Origin: Endothia cerciana
Lineage: Eukaryota > Ascomycota > Sordariomycetes > Diaporthales > Cryphonectriaceae
Assembly (NCBI GenBank): GCA_026119935.1
Contig: JALRMH010000028.1
Span: 310,001-374,000 of the forward strand
Length of the DNA: 64,000 nt
Reading direction: 5' to 3'
The position numbers were made by a program, and so were the translations under genes. The notes under the pieces are model-generated. The model worked only from the letters and a program-made list of their open reading frames with translations. It made no database searches and was not told where the DNA came from. Below, piece by piece: positions 23,201 to 34,432 of the stretch (position 1 is its first letter; every line of letters starts with the position of its first letter).

Positions 23201-24632
23201 AGGTTAATGGCCTGCGCGGAGGTGGTGGTATTCCTCTGAGGGGAGAACGACGAGCATAAAGTATATTGTGGCGGTTAAGGAGGAAGCAAGGGTGAGAAAG
23301 TCAAGCAGGTAGGTGATGTAGTGCTTCTGCCATTTACTGAATACGCTGTAAGGTCTGAGCGAAGTTCGCTAAATAGGAGGCGACAGGACACTGCTTGAGG
23401 GGTGATGAGGCGTGATAAGCGGCGGCTTCATTGCTGGCAGGAGGATGCACAGGAACTATCGGCACGCCGCAAAAAAAGCAGGTGTCTCGGGTGACAACGA
23501 CAACGTCCACGAATTCCCAATCGAGCAGGCTCGTAGTAGGTTCTCCATACAGATCCTGATTGCCTCCACGTGTGTTCTGGTCGGATTCGGCTGAGCGGTT
23601 CAGTATAAGATGCATCCGGCGGTGCCGCTCATATTCCAATCCTACCTGGGGGCGAAGTGCACCGCCCTGCTCCAGGTCTATAGTGCTCTGCCCGTTGATA
23701 TATTTCCCGAAAAGCCGGGTACGATCGCTGCGAGCAATAACATCACACGATGTGGGTTGTCTGCAGCTGTTGTTACTGCGCTGGACCCTCTAATTGATGC
23801 GACGGGACGGGGGTTGGTTCTTCACGATGGTTGCTCTTTTAGATGGGGGCCTGTGTGTGGTCGCTGTTGTCATCTTACGACGTTGGGGCAAAGCGTGGAG
23901 GGATTAGAGACGGATAGAAAAGTACACCAAGAATAACTTCGAGAGGGCGGAGTTCCAGACCAATGCTTAAATCTCCTAGTACTCCTTCTCAACTAGAGAT
24001 TGAATACTCCCGTACTCGGGAGTTACCAGGGTTTAATGGAAAATAACTTCTTTTGTATAAGTAATATATGAAGAATAAGACAAGGCCCTCCGAATGCCGC
24101 TCTGTTGGAGTAAGTTGTGGTATTGCAGGGACAGGTTTGCTACAAGGCATGGAAGAATCTTTCGTATCTAATGTATAGAGGGCCATGACAGTGGGCCCAG
24201 TCGTGTGAAGAAAAGGCCTACTTTGTACCAAGGTCATAAGCTGGTCTAAGAACCCAAAGGTCATACATAATTGGATGACCAAAGCGCGGATCATAAATGG
24301 GGGTACCCGTGTTGGGATTACCATATACTGTAGTGGGTTCTGTGAGCTTGGTAGCGAGCGTTATTGGGTGGTCTGCCCCACCTGGACGGCGCGGCTGCCA
24401 CTAAGCTGGGCGCTTCAACTTCAGCCTCGAGAGCCCAAGCCAACGTCTCAAAACGTCGCCCGTCCATTCTTTCCTTGCCCACATCACCAGCCAACTTCGC
24501 CTCCTCTGCTCCATGCACTCACTGCTGGGGGGCCACTGTCTCTCACAACTGCCACCTATCCAACCAGAATTTCAGCCCATCCTTCCCTAGCGCACAAGTT
24601 CACAGAAGCAGCAAGACCGATCCCAAACCATC

Positions 24633-26296
24633 ATGGTCGACGACAGCGATGGCGAATATATGGAGAACTACTCTGACGATGACCTCGACGACCACCAGGT
24701 AACCAGCGGTGCCGAACGCGATGGCGGCCTCGATATGCCCAGACAAGGCGGACGATTCCAACAGAAGTCCCATGGTCTCGGCGGCAGCAGCAGGCACGCA
24801 CGCGACCGCAGAAAGAACAACCGGACGCGCGCGGCATGGGAGGAGGGCAAGTTCACATGGGAAGTCCCCGAAGACGAGGAGGGAAATGTCTCCCTGACCG
24901 CACTACTCGAGGCCGAGAAGCGCCGCCGCCTGCTACGCGACACGACCCCCCTGCAGAGAGGCATCATACGGCACCTAGTGCTCGTGCTCGACATGTCGTC
25001 CGCGATGCTGGAGAAGGACTTCCTGCCGAACCGCTTCAGGCTGATGATGAGCTACTCGGTGGACTTTGTGCGCGAATACTTCGAACAGAACCCCATCTCT
25101 CAGATGGGCATCGTCATGATGAGGCAGGGTCTTGCCAAGAGGGTATCTGAGATGAGCGGTAACCCGGCGGTGCTCATAGACACGCTGAGGGCACTTGAGA
25201 AGGACAAGGAGCCTGAAGGCGACCCCAGTCTGCAGAATGCGCTGGAGATGTGTCGTGGTGAGCTGTTGTATGTGATTGATCCTCTCCCACTTTGAGGCTA
25301 GAATGTCATGGCTGACTGGTATTGCTGTCCAGCCACGCCCCCTCACACGGTACCCGTGAAGTCCTCATAGTCTACGGCGCCCTCCTCTCGAGCGACCCAG
25401 GCGACATACATGACACCATCAACAACCTCATCACAGACCGGATACGCGTGTCGATGGTCGGCCTCGCCGCACAGGTAGCCATCTGCTCCGAGCTTTGCTC
25501 CAGGACGAACGGTGGCAGCGACAGCTGCTATTCCGTCGCCAAGGACGAGCAGCACTTCCGCGAGCTCTTGCTCGAGAAGACAACACCGCCTGCCACGCTA
25601 CAGGAAGAGCGGAGTAGTGCGAGTCTGCTAATGATGGGGTTCCCATCGCGCACAAAGGCAGAGGCTCACGTGGATCCAGATCGGACCACGCAGTCCGGCG
25701 ATCAGAAGGCCCGGCGGTCAAAGCAGAAAAAGGACGCGATTAGCTTCTGCGCTTGCCACAACAAGCCATGCCGCGAAGGCTACCTGTGCACGCGGTGCTC
25801 GACGAAAGTATGCCGCCTACCAGCTGAGTGCCCCGCCTGCGGACTGACTCTGATCCTGTCAACTCACCTCGCCCGCTCATACCACCACCTGTTCCCCCTG
25901 CGAAATTGGGTCACCGTCCCCTGGAGCGAAGCGCATAAGTCGGTAGCGTGTTATTCCTGCCTCGCATCTTTTCCTCCAGTGTCCAAGTCAAAGGACAAGG
26001 ACGTGGCCAAGGCAAAGGGAAAGGAGAAGGAGAAAGACGGAGAGAAAGTGACAAAGATAGCCGATACGGAGCAGACCAAGGACCTGGCAAAGATCAGCGA
26101 GAGCGGGCGGTACGCATGTGTTGTGTGCGACAACCACTTCTGCATTGACTGCGACGTCTTTGCACACGAGGTGGTGCATAACTGTCCCGGCTGCCAGAGC
26201 GATACCCGGGCCGCGGCCAAGATACAGGCGGAGATGGAGGCGGCAGAGGCTGCTAACAGGTTTACCCATGCAAATGGAGAGATGATTGTGGACTAG
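24633..26296 (+). CDS. SSL1: TFIIH subunit Ssl1 (p44)
   Basis: Two exons, 24633-25267 and 25333-26296, joined across a 65-bp GTATGT...CCAG intron to give GELFHAPSHGTREVLIVYG, encode 532 residues. Ssl1/p44 is a core TFIIH subunit that binds and stimulates the Rad3/XPD helicase in transcription initiation and nucleotide-excision repair. Residues ~110-290 form the von Willebrand A fold: HLVLVLDMSSAMLEKDFLP, with MIDAS-like D120/S122, then QNPISQMGIVMMRQGLAKR. A C4 zinc finger is at about 350-380 (CACHNKPCREGYLCTRC, CPACG). A RING-like C4C4 domain is at about 430-515 (CYSCLASFPP, CVVCDNHFCIDCDVFAHEV, HNCPGC). A lysine/glutamate-rich insert (KSKDKDVAKAKGKEKEKDGE) separates the first and second cysteine pairs of the last domain. 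The N-terminus is acidic. The gene converges on the HPPD gene. Confidence 0.95.
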
Positions 26297-26825
26297 ACAT
26301 TGGAATTTTGGGCGTTGGGAGATCCAATGGTTGCATATTAACTTAAATCACTGCGATATCCTATGGGAACGATATACAGGGTCTGGATTTCAAGGCACAG
26401 CCAAGGCGTTTAAGGATATTAAAATATGCCCGATCAGAGAAAGGCAGGGCTTTGATTATGAATGCCGCATTTGAGTTCTGCGGGAGATCATTGTAAAGAA
26501 AATACCACACAAGGTCTACACTATCTTGATCCACTTAATCCGTCGTTTCGTACGGTTTGTTCCTGGTCTGGAGCCACCATCCACAGACAGAAAAGGGTGC
26601 AAACCACGGCAATGCTCTTATGTTTGGGTGGGAACGAATCACTCTATCTCCGAGTCAAGGCATCACCAGATAGACTTAGCCTATTCTGCATATAAGATCA
26701 TGATCTATGTCTTGTCTTGGGAGATGATTTGATTATGCTATGAACAGTCTCAAATTGATTCGTTATCAGTCGCAACGTGGCAGTCGCATGTCGTGGCGCT
26801 GCTCTCTGCTCAGGAATTACATATA
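26297..26825. other. Convergent intergenic region SSL1 / HPPD
   Basis: This is a 3' flank for both genes and is more AT-rich than the coding neighbours. No gene, RNA or repeat was recognised. Confidence 0.5.
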
Positions 26826-28106
26826 CTAGAGATTGCCTCTCTCGGCCTGCTCTCTCTCGATAGCCTCAAAGAGGCTCTTGAAGTTGCCTGCCCCGAAGCC
26901 ATCAAACTCGTTCCGCTGGATGATCTCGATGAACACCGTCGGGCGGTCCATCAGCGGCTTGGTGAACAGCTGCAGCAGGTAACCCCCCTCGTCGTAGTCG
27001 ATCAGGATGTGCAGCTTCTCCAGCGTCTCAAAGTCCTCCTTGAGCTCCCAGCCCCTCCTCTCGGTCTCGAGGCGGTGCCTCATCGTCTCGTAGTACGACC
27101 CGGGGACGTCGATGAACTGCACGCCCCTCGCCCGCAGCGCCGTCACCGTCGAGATGATGTCGCGCGTCAGGATGGCTATGTGCTGCACACCGGCGCCCGA
27201 GTTGAAGATGACGTATTCCTCGATCTGGGAGCGCTTCTTCCCCGGCGCAGGCTCGTTGATCGGCATCTTGACCACATCGTTGGCGCTTGCCATCACGATG
27301 CTGTTGAGCGCGCTGAACTCGGTGCTGATCTGGCTGTCGTCGACCGACCAGAACCGGTGGAAGGACAGGCAGCGCTCGTAGAAGGCGCACGCCTCCACCA
27401 TGGCATTCCAGTCCTGGTTGCCGACGCAGTGGTCGATGCGAGCCATCGTGACGCCGGGGAGAGGCGAGGTCGAGGTTGGCGCCGCGGCGGCCCGGTACCC
27501 GGGGAGGAAGGGGCCCGAGTAGTTGTCCCGGCTGATGAGAGTATGAGTTGTGTCGCCGTAGGTGCGGATCACGGCGGTCGTGACGGAGCCGAACTGCTTG
27601 TCGGCCAGCGTCGTGGGGCCCTGCACGGCCTCGGCGCCCTTGGAAACGGCGCGGGTGTATACACCCTCGACCGAGTCCACCTCGAAAGCGACGTCCTTGA
27701 CGGCGTCGCCGTGGCGCTCCAGGTGCGCGTGCATCTCCTGGAGGAGCTTCTTTTCCTCCGGCGAGATGGGCTCATCCTCGGGCAGATGTGCATACGAGCG
27801 GATCGGGCTCGTGAAGACGAAGCGGACGTCGCCGTTGCTGATGACATGGGATGTGAAGAAGCGGCTGCCTGTCTCGAGCCCTCGGTAGGCCAGAGGCTTC
27901 ATCCCGAAGAGGGTGGAGTAGTAGGAGGCGGCCTGTTTGGCGTTGCCGACCCACCATGTGACATGATCGTAGCCATTGAAGCTGGGGAGAGGGTTACGGA
28001 CGCCGTATTCTGCATCCGTGGTTGTGTCGGTAGCACTACCATTGCTCTGGTAGGCTACCGAGTTGCGTGGGGATTCATTGTTGATAGCAGACGGGCTCAT
28101 TATCAC
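26826..28106 (-). CDS. hppD: 4-hydroxyphenylpyruvate dioxygenase
   Basis: A single exon of 426 residues. HPPD is the Fe(II) dioxygenase that converts 4-hydroxyphenylpyruvate to homogentisate, the second step of tyrosine catabolism and the branch leading to pyomelanin in fungi. Two vicinal-oxygen-chelate domains are present. The N-terminal one begins FNGYDHVTWWVGNAKQA at ~43. The catalytic C-terminal one carries the iron ligands H226 (in ARIDHCVGN), H309 (in GAGVQHIAI) and E394 (in PTVFIEIIQR). The C-terminal gate helix GAGNFKSLFEAIEREQ closes the active site. The length is close to that usual for fungal HPPD, with a slightly longer Ser/Asn/Thr-rich leader. ATG codons at 28106 and 28100 are both possible starts. 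No other tyrosine-degradation gene (homogentisate dioxygenase, fumarylacetoacetase, maleylacetoacetate isomerase) is in the window. The upstream neighbour is a divergent TTC36-like gene. Confidence 0.96.
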   Translation of the reverse strand: MIMSPSAINNESPRNSVAYQSNGSATDTTTDAEYGVRNPLPSFNGYDHVTWWVGNAKQAASYYSTLFGMKPLAYRGLETGSRFFTSHVISNGDVRFVFTSPIRSYAHLPEDEPISPEEKKLLQEMHAHLERHGDAVKDVAFEVDSVEGVYTRAVSKGAEAVQGPTTLADKQFGSVTTAVIRTYGDTTHTLISRDNYSGPFLPGYRAAAAPTSTSPLPGVTMARIDHCVGNQDWNAMVEACAFYERCLSFHRFWSVDDSQISTEFSALNSIVMASANDVVKMPINEPAPGKKRSQIEEYVIFNSGAGVQHIAILTRDIISTVTALRARGVQFIDVPGSYYETMRHRLETERRGWELKEDFETLEKLHILIDYDEGGYLLQLFTKPLMDRPTVFIEIIQRNEFDGFGAGNFKSLFEAIEREQAERGNL

Positions 28107-29152
28107 TCAGACAGAGTTCTTGGGTATCCTCAGTATATTAATACTGGAAAGGGTTGAATTCGTTGTTAAATGAAAGGGGAGGGGGGATCAAGTCAAGAAG
28201 AGAAAACCTGCAATGTGATGCTGGGTCTTTCTTGTCTTTGGGTCTTGGTGGTGAAAGCAGAGGAGGACAACAGCAGCGTGAACACGGCCGAAGAAGTATT
28301 TCTTATAGTGCCGTTTCTATTTCTGACAGCCTGCCCTTCTCAGGGTTCTGATTACAGGAGAACGTCCACGTTGACCACGGCGAGGGAGGAAAGGCGCGCA
28401 TATATTTCTGACCACCCAGGGGCGACGTTCCTGTTAAGTTCGGCATTGTCCTGCCCAGTTGACCGACCATTGGCCACCGCAAGCCGAATATGTTTGGAAT
28501 CGTTCCAAGGTTTCCGATCCCGCCGGTGACTATCGCTTGTGTGACAAGGCCGGCTGAACCTTGCGCGGAGGCAAAGTAAGGAGGTCCTTGACCTGCTTAA
28601 GCCGCCGGTCATGAATAGGGTGCGGTGACAAGGAGCGGAATGCGGCCGTGAAGCGATGATGGCCTGTGTAAGCCGCGAGATGCCGACGCTAAGCCGCGGG
28701 CGGAAATGGTCATCGCGATTCTCAGAATGCGCGATGACCACACTGCCCTGACGGCCAGAGCGTCTCCCGCATTAGCCCCGGATTCTTCAGGGCCTCCCCG
28801 GGATCAGACGCACTGATATCAGCTTCCTCAAAGAGCGGTGGACGCGAGGAGATTTGCAGATCAGATGCATCGATCCTTGACCTGTGCCAAACAAACTTAA
28901 GAGTCTCCAATCAAGGCCGACTGACTATCGACCCTCGGCACAACTGAGCCACTGAACCCCAGTGACAGACTTCTGCGGAACCTCCAAACCACACCCGGCG
29001 TCGATTGATATTGTTCACAAAACGAAAAAGAGACAGATATACCCTCCGGCCATCATCTGCCATCTTTTTTGGCCAACGCTTCAGGTCCTTGTAGCAGCAT
29101 TGACGAAATCAACGACGCTCTGCTGTAGGAAGTCGGAAAACCACCTACCGCC
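28107..29152. promoter_or_regulatory. Divergent promoter region HPPD / TTC36-like
   Basis: A non-coding 1,046-bp interval between two start codons on opposite strands. It contains three exact copies of TAAGCCGC in the same orientation at 28598-28605, 28669-28676 and 28690-28697. CCG-containing sites are typical targets of fungal Zn2Cys6 regulators, so these are candidate operator sites; that role is inferred. Confidence 0.5.
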
Positions 29153-30035
29153 ATGGCTTACCTCTCCCTCAGCACCAGAGACCTGAATATCTTGTGAGTG
29201 TTGCCAGAAACACACGGCCACCAGCCACTTGAGCCTTTGGGATCTGTTGCGATCGTGCTAACCACAAGAGCCCACCAGGGAGAAAATCCAAGACCCCGAA
29301 TTTGACCCCTCACAGACCGTGCAAGTAGATGCGTCTCTACCCAAGGACCCGAACGTCAGGGATGTCACGGAGTACGAGAGCATCGCAGCAGAAGAGAAGA
29401 GGATAGTATTGGCGGTCCAGCAAGCCGAACTCCAGCTCGCTGGTCTGAGACCAAAAAGGGACATAGATCCGGTCGACGCGTACAAGGAGTGCTTGGCAAG
29501 ATTGAGTGCACTGCTGTCAACGAGTCCATCATATGCTAGTGCTAGAAATAATCGGGCGCAGGCGACTCGGCGTCTGTACGGCGATGGATTGCTGGTAGCA
29601 GGAGTTGAGCCATCCGATAATCCCTTGATCGTGGGCGGTGACAGAAATGAGAGGCTGTCTGCAGGCAGTCAGGCCTTGTCGGATCTCGACACCTGCATAT
29701 CGCTCCTTTCACCAACCAGTCCCCACGCCCGCCTATCTCCACACGCCGCGAAGACCCTGTCTCTCGCACATACGCAAAGGGCGGCGATCTACCATCAGAC
29801 ATCGAAGATGTTCGCCAGAGGTGGTGAGATAGATGTTGATCCGGTTAGGAGGGAGGCGTCCTGGAAGAGGCTTGACTTCGAAGAGGCCGCGTCGATGGAC
29901 TTCGCTCTTGGGGGGAGGTACGGCAATGAGATTGCGAAGGGCCTTGCTGTCAGTACGAACCCGACGGCGAAGTTATGTGGGCAAATGGTCCGAGAGGCGA
30001 TGAAGAAAGAATATGGCCCGGCTTTCAGTGGATGA
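29153..30035 (+). CDS. TTC36-family TPR protein
   Basis: Two exons (29153-29193, 29279-30035) across an 85-bp GTGAGT...CCAG intron encode 265 residues starting MAYLSLSTRDLNILEKIQDP. Residues ~30-65 give the TTC36-type opening with the acidic leader and the helix EEKRIVLAVQQAELQLAGL. TPR-like helices follow: VDAYKECLARLSALLSTSPSY / ASARNNRAQATRRLYGD, then ALSDLDTCISLLS / AKTLSLAHTQRAAIYHQTSK and RLDFEEAASMDFALGGRYG. The end NPTAKLCGQMVREAMKKEYG matches the family's C-terminal NPxAxLC motif. TTC36 is a small TPR protein. In mice its loss has been linked to reduced HPD (the HPPD orthologue) and raised tyrosine. A fungal function is not established to my knowledge. The gene sits head to head with the HPPD gene here. 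Confidence 0.82.
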
Positions 30036-30952
30036 AGTATGAATCGGCAACACAATTCGCCAGGCGAAGCAGGTGCAGGTTTTGGAAGTAGTCTGGCCGA
30101 TCTACTCCAGGAGGGCCTCGGTATGACCACGGGGCGGTCCCCTCCCTTCCTCATCGCCGCAAAGGAGGACGCAGCCTCGACGAGTGACCATTGCTAGGTT
30201 ACGCCAGAAGGCGAGGTGACTCTAGGCAAGCCTCTGTGGCGGTTCCAGCATTGACCAACGGGTGTCATCGTGGAGCCGCAGCGACTCAGATTTCTTTCTT
30301 TGGCAGACCAAGTCTCCTGTTATCAGCATGAGTTAGAAAGATATGATCATGAGTTAATCGAAAACCATAACCATGAGCTCAACTACAAGCCGTATGAATG
30401 ACATGCCTTCGCCCTGCGTCCAGCGTTTGGGACGTGGTCCGGCCCTTCTCTTTCTCCTCGCGATTGATCCTCGTAGCTGCTGCAGAAAGTCCGATGAAGA
30501 CGGCAAAGATCGGGTCTGCGACCTTGGAGATGATATACGTGGGTGCAGGCATTGTGACGGCGTATATTGTTTCGTCGGGGATTGTTTTGAGTCGCAGCTT
30601 TCAGGTAGGCGGTCCCGTGTGCTGCTGCTGGGTTCGAGCTCTTGCCTCCGTCACTCAGAACATGAGAAAATCCTACGCCGTAGCTCCTATTTTTCGAGAA
30701 TCAAAAGCTTCGACAAGCTCCTGATGACTTCAGTAAAAAGTTGAGTGAAGAGGGCCGGCTTCAGCCTCCTGCAGCTCCCGAGGAGCAGACCCACTTCCCG
30801 TCACGTGCAGAAAAAGTGGCCCGTGCTCAGCGAAAATTAGCAGAGCCCACAGCTTTTTCGCTACCTAACCATCAACGCCAGCGATACTGACCTCCATTAC
30901 CGCACCCAGCAACAAACTTCATTCCCACCCCACGACCCGACCAGCAGTCACA
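30036..30952. promoter_or_regulatory. TTC36-like 3' flank and RPL27 promoter
   Basis: No supported gene; open frames at 30373-30744 lack family features. A palindromic CACGTG lies at 30802-30807, about 150 bp upstream of the RPL27 start, followed by a C/A-rich leader, a plausible site for a bHLH/Cbf1-type factor. Confidence 0.4.
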
Positions 30953-31730
30953 ATGAAGTTTCTCAAGGTTGGCCGTGTTGCCATCATCACCCGTGGTCGC
31001 TATGCCGGAAAGAAGGTGAGAAAAACCGACCTTTACCAGCATGATTGTAGGACGAAGGCGGGACGGATGCGAATCGGCACGAAGACTAAGAAAATTGATT
31101 CGGACCATGCCAATGGGCTGTGGGTGCAGCACTTGAAGAGCTTGGAATTCCCGCATTGCAGTCTGGTCAAGGGGGGTTTGATGGAAAAGGGAAGACAGAA
31201 AGGCTGACCCCGGCACGTTTTTCAACCCTCTAGGTCGTGATCATCCAGCCCGTCGACACCGGCAACAAATCGCACCCCTACGGCCACGCGCTGGTGGCTG
31301 GCATTGAGCGCTACCCCTCCAAGATCACTCGCCGCATGTCTAAGGCCCGCCAGGAGAAGCGTTCCAAGATCAAGCCCTTCGTCAAGGTCGTCAACTACAA
31401 CCACCTGATGCCCACCCGCTACACCCTCGAGCTCGAGGGCCTCAAGGGCGCCCTCACCGCCGACACCTTCAAGGAGGTCTCTCAGCGCGAGGAGGCCAAG
31501 AAGACCGTCAAGAAGACCCTGGAGGAGCGTTACACGAGCGGCAAGAACAGGTGGTTCTTCACCCCTCTGAGTACGTCCACACAAGACCCCCGAGGCCTTT
31601 GTACCTTCCCTCCCCGATGACACTACATACGCAATGGCTGGCACAAGTGGAACATTAACGGCGTTGTCGAGCTCGGGTGCATTGGCTTGCTGGCAACAGA
31701 TCTGCTGACACAGCGCTTATAGGATTCTAA
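30953..31730 (+). CDS. RPL27: 60S ribosomal protein eL27
   Basis: Three exons (30953-31015, 31234-31570, 31723-31730) encode 135 residues, the usual length for eL27. This is a component of the large cytosolic ribosomal subunit. The start MKFLKVGRVAIITRGRYAGKK is the KOW-type beta-barrel segment, joined across the first intron to VVIIQPVDTGNKSHPYGHAL. KITRRMSKARQEKRSKIKPF and YNHLMPTRYTLEL are the family core, and KNRWFFTPLRF ends it. Introns are 218 and 152 bp, longer than most here, as often seen in ribosomal-protein genes. The last exon contributes only 8 coding bases (the end of R, then F and stop), so a purely ORF-based call would miss it. Confidence 0.95.
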
Positions 31731-33026
31731 GCACGTTTCTTCCTTGATTTCGGTTGGGCGGGGGCGAACTGGTCTGGTTGTGTACAGCATCACAATACAA
31801 AAATTCGACGGCATCGAAAAAAAGCTGCTCTTACGACCCCCGATGTTTCATGACCGAGACAATCGGCAAACTGGTCGACTAACCTCATCTTCGGCGTTCT
31901 TCTATCGGGTCAGGCAGTTGCGTAAGGGGATCACAATACCACATTACGGGAGACAATGTGCTGTGGATCGGAGAAGGATGCCGTGCTAGCTAGGGACTCG
32001 TAGTGGACAGAGAATACAACTACTGCCTCTGGCTGCCGCTCCATGAACATTCAATTGGTGCCACGAGGATGATATACGATGTATCTAAGCACTCGGGAAC
32101 GTGTGACACCTGGGCCCTACACCGGCCGACGACCCAGCCGGTAGCGCCTCGGGGCTATCGAGGCAGCCATGTTGAAGTGCTCCATATGTCCCAATCTGAT
32201 TGACAATCCGCGGTACCACCAGTGTCAGATACCGAGCAGAGGGGGACGGCCACACGGACGACTTCTGGGCACGACGGCTGGCCGGCCTCTGCAGCCCGTT
32301 CTCGAAAAGCCTTGGACCGCGAGCTGTGGTTATCTGGCCCGGGCCAAGCCTACCTACTTGCAACGATTGCCTCCCCATCCAGCATATGCACTGGATCCCG
32401 CTCCCCAAGCGTGGCGAACTCGCAGCCCAGCATCCAGACCTCGTAGTTCGGGGGAGGGAACGGCCTCGCTGACCCCGTAGGCTGCACTGCACTGGCTTGC
32501 GCCGTCATGGTATCCAAGAACACACCAGCGGGCCGCACACACCAATTCAGACCGGAGGCAGCCGAATGTAATTCAACCACCAAGGATAATACACCACCAG
32601 TAGAATACCATGTTTAGTAAAGTACCACAAGACACGGCGGTGATTATGAATTCCGTTTTACAAGTCTATTTTCATGTCTAGAAATCATATGCCTGTCTGG
32701 TCTGCATAAAACGTGACGCCTGTGGGATGCGCCGAGGAAGACCAAAAACCCTGTGCTCGCTCTCTATGCGCACCACCGCAAAAGCCCTACACCACCAGCT
32801 TTGCCCCGAAAAATCATTCCAAATTAGGGAAACCCTCCAGATTCCTCTTCAACTAGGTACGAGAAGTTCGAAATTGCGAGACGTGACACATTGAGCCGTC
32901 TGAAGTAATGTCGCGAAAGATCCTCGAATATCCCCTAGCGACAGCAGCTAGTGAGCTCGGTTTGTTCAACATCTTGAGTGGGATTGATTAGCCGCAACAG
33001 AGGCTTGCGCTCGAAGCCGATAGTCC
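31731..33026. other. Convergent intergenic region RPL27 / transporter
   Basis: A 1.3-kb 3' flank for both genes. Overlapping open frames at 32085-32583 on both strands lack recognisable domains and seem to reflect GC-rich sequence. No RNA gene or repeat was recognised. Confidence 0.45.
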
Positions 33027-34432
33027 TTATACGGAGGTACCGAACGAAGGAACCTTGTTGGCAACTGCACTGTAGATGGCGTTGGGGTTGGGAACGTAAT
33101 CCGAGGCGTACTTCGGCGCCACGCCACCAAGGAGCAGGAACATGAACAGCACCGAGCTGCCGATGATGATGAGCTTCCGCATGGCCGGGCGAGTCTGCCC
33201 GAGCTCACCCCACTGGCGGCCGGCCTCGCCGGCATAGCCCTTCAGAGCGTCCGCACCGAGCTTGTAGTAGACCATACCAGCGAGGGCAATGCTGTAGCCG
33301 AAGAATTGAAGACCGCTGACCTGAGTGCCCCAGATGAGCATAGAGGCAACGACGAGCAGGACGTCCTTGAGGACACCGCAGAGCGTGAGGACCAGGGAGG
33401 AAGTCTTGCCGATCTGTGCCAATTATGTCAGTTTAGTTCCACCTTCGGAATTCCGACAAGCTGGACTTACAAGCATGACAACCGAGACGTTGAGGCCAAA
33501 GGCAACCATTCCATTCAGGAGGAACGTGAAGAGACCGACGTTGTAGACCTCGGCCATGGAGATCTTAGGCACCTCCCAGAAGAGGGCCACGACCAAGTTC
33601 ATGGCGGCGCAGACAGGGGCGAAGTAGTAGAGTGAGACGAGGGGGTCCATCTTGAACTCAGCACCGCTCAAGAGACGCTGGACCATAGTAAGACGAGTGG
33701 CCTCGAATGCGACTCCGGCCATCTGGTAGATGAAGCCGAGCATATCAAACTTGATCTCTCCGACCGAGGCAATGATGACACCGACGACGATCGCGGAAAC
33801 GTTGAGGAAAGTCTTCAGGCTGGGCGATGAAACCCCCAGAGCCCAGCCAGCCAGGAGGACGGCAACGGGAGTAGTAGCCTTGAGCATCTGGATGAAGGCA
33901 ACGCTGAGGTATAGGTAGGTCAGGTTGCTGCAGATCAAGCTCATGCTGAACATGACGCCGATGGGAACGATAGCCCTCAGGTAGACACGTCCCGTCATCT
34001 TCACAGTCTTGCGCCCATCCAGCCAGGTGGTGTAGCGGGCCAGCAACTGGGTCATGATCGTCGAGAAGATCAAGTGGTAGGTCGTCAGTATAACGGGGTA
34101 GTCTGGGCAATGTCTCAGTCAACGGCTCGCCCCGCGCACGGCTTTCGAGGATTGAACATACGGAACTGGAGGGTGTCGAGGACCCATTTGTTGAACAGGA
34201 TGACGGAGGAACTCAAGCTGATCCAGACTCTGCGCATTGGGTCATAGATTAGCGACCCTGGAGTAGCGGCCGGCGATAGGCAGAGAGTTCTGTGAGCTTA
34301 CGCGACGTAGACGGCAGAAGGTATAGAAGCCTTCGCCGGCTCTGACTTCTGCGCATCAGGATTGACGGTTGGCAGAACAGGAGCAGCCTGCTCCCTCATG
34401 ACCTCGCCGGAGCTGCGCTCTTTCTCGGCCAT
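33027..34432 (-). CDS. TPT/SLC35-type nucleotide-sugar transporter
   Basis: Four exons on the minus strand (34432-34302, 34229-34162, 34102-33471, 33413-33027) encode 405 residues. Introns are 72, 59 and 57 bp. The family (triose-phosphate transporter / DUF250, drug-metabolite superfamily) exchanges phosphorylated sugars or nucleotide sugars across Golgi, ER or other membranes. A soluble ~40-residue N-terminus precedes about ten hydrophobic helices: VWISLSSSVILFNKWVL, YPVILTTYHLIFSTIM, IVPIGVMFSMSLICSN, TYLYLSVAFIQMLKATTPVA, VSAIVVGVIIASVGE and others. The signatures SSSVILFNKW, SVAFIQMLKATTPV and GKTSSLVLTLCGVLKD are typical. The C-terminal tail after the last helix is cytosolic-like. The substrate cannot be read from sequence. 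The divergent neighbour 3.8 kb away is UDP-galactopyranose mutase, so a UDP-galactofuranose carrier is a reasonable hypothesis. Confidence 0.9.

Larger units (their letters stand above)
19002..24632. other. Gene desert with relic sequence
   Basis: About 5.6 kb with lower GC than the flanks and no long ORF of a recognisable family. It holds a possible small spliced gene near 20211-20513 and one copy of a diverged dispersed repeat near 23140-23200; both are listed separately. A 69-residue frame at 19094-19303 has no recognised motif. The last ~300 bp are the SSL1 promoter and leader. No complete transposase or reverse transcriptase was seen. Confidence 0.45.

Noticed and set aside
26793..28157. 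454-residue plus-strand frame over the HPPD gene
   Set aside because: It is the antisense shadow of HPPD. The minus-strand frame has all three iron ligands and the whole family fold.
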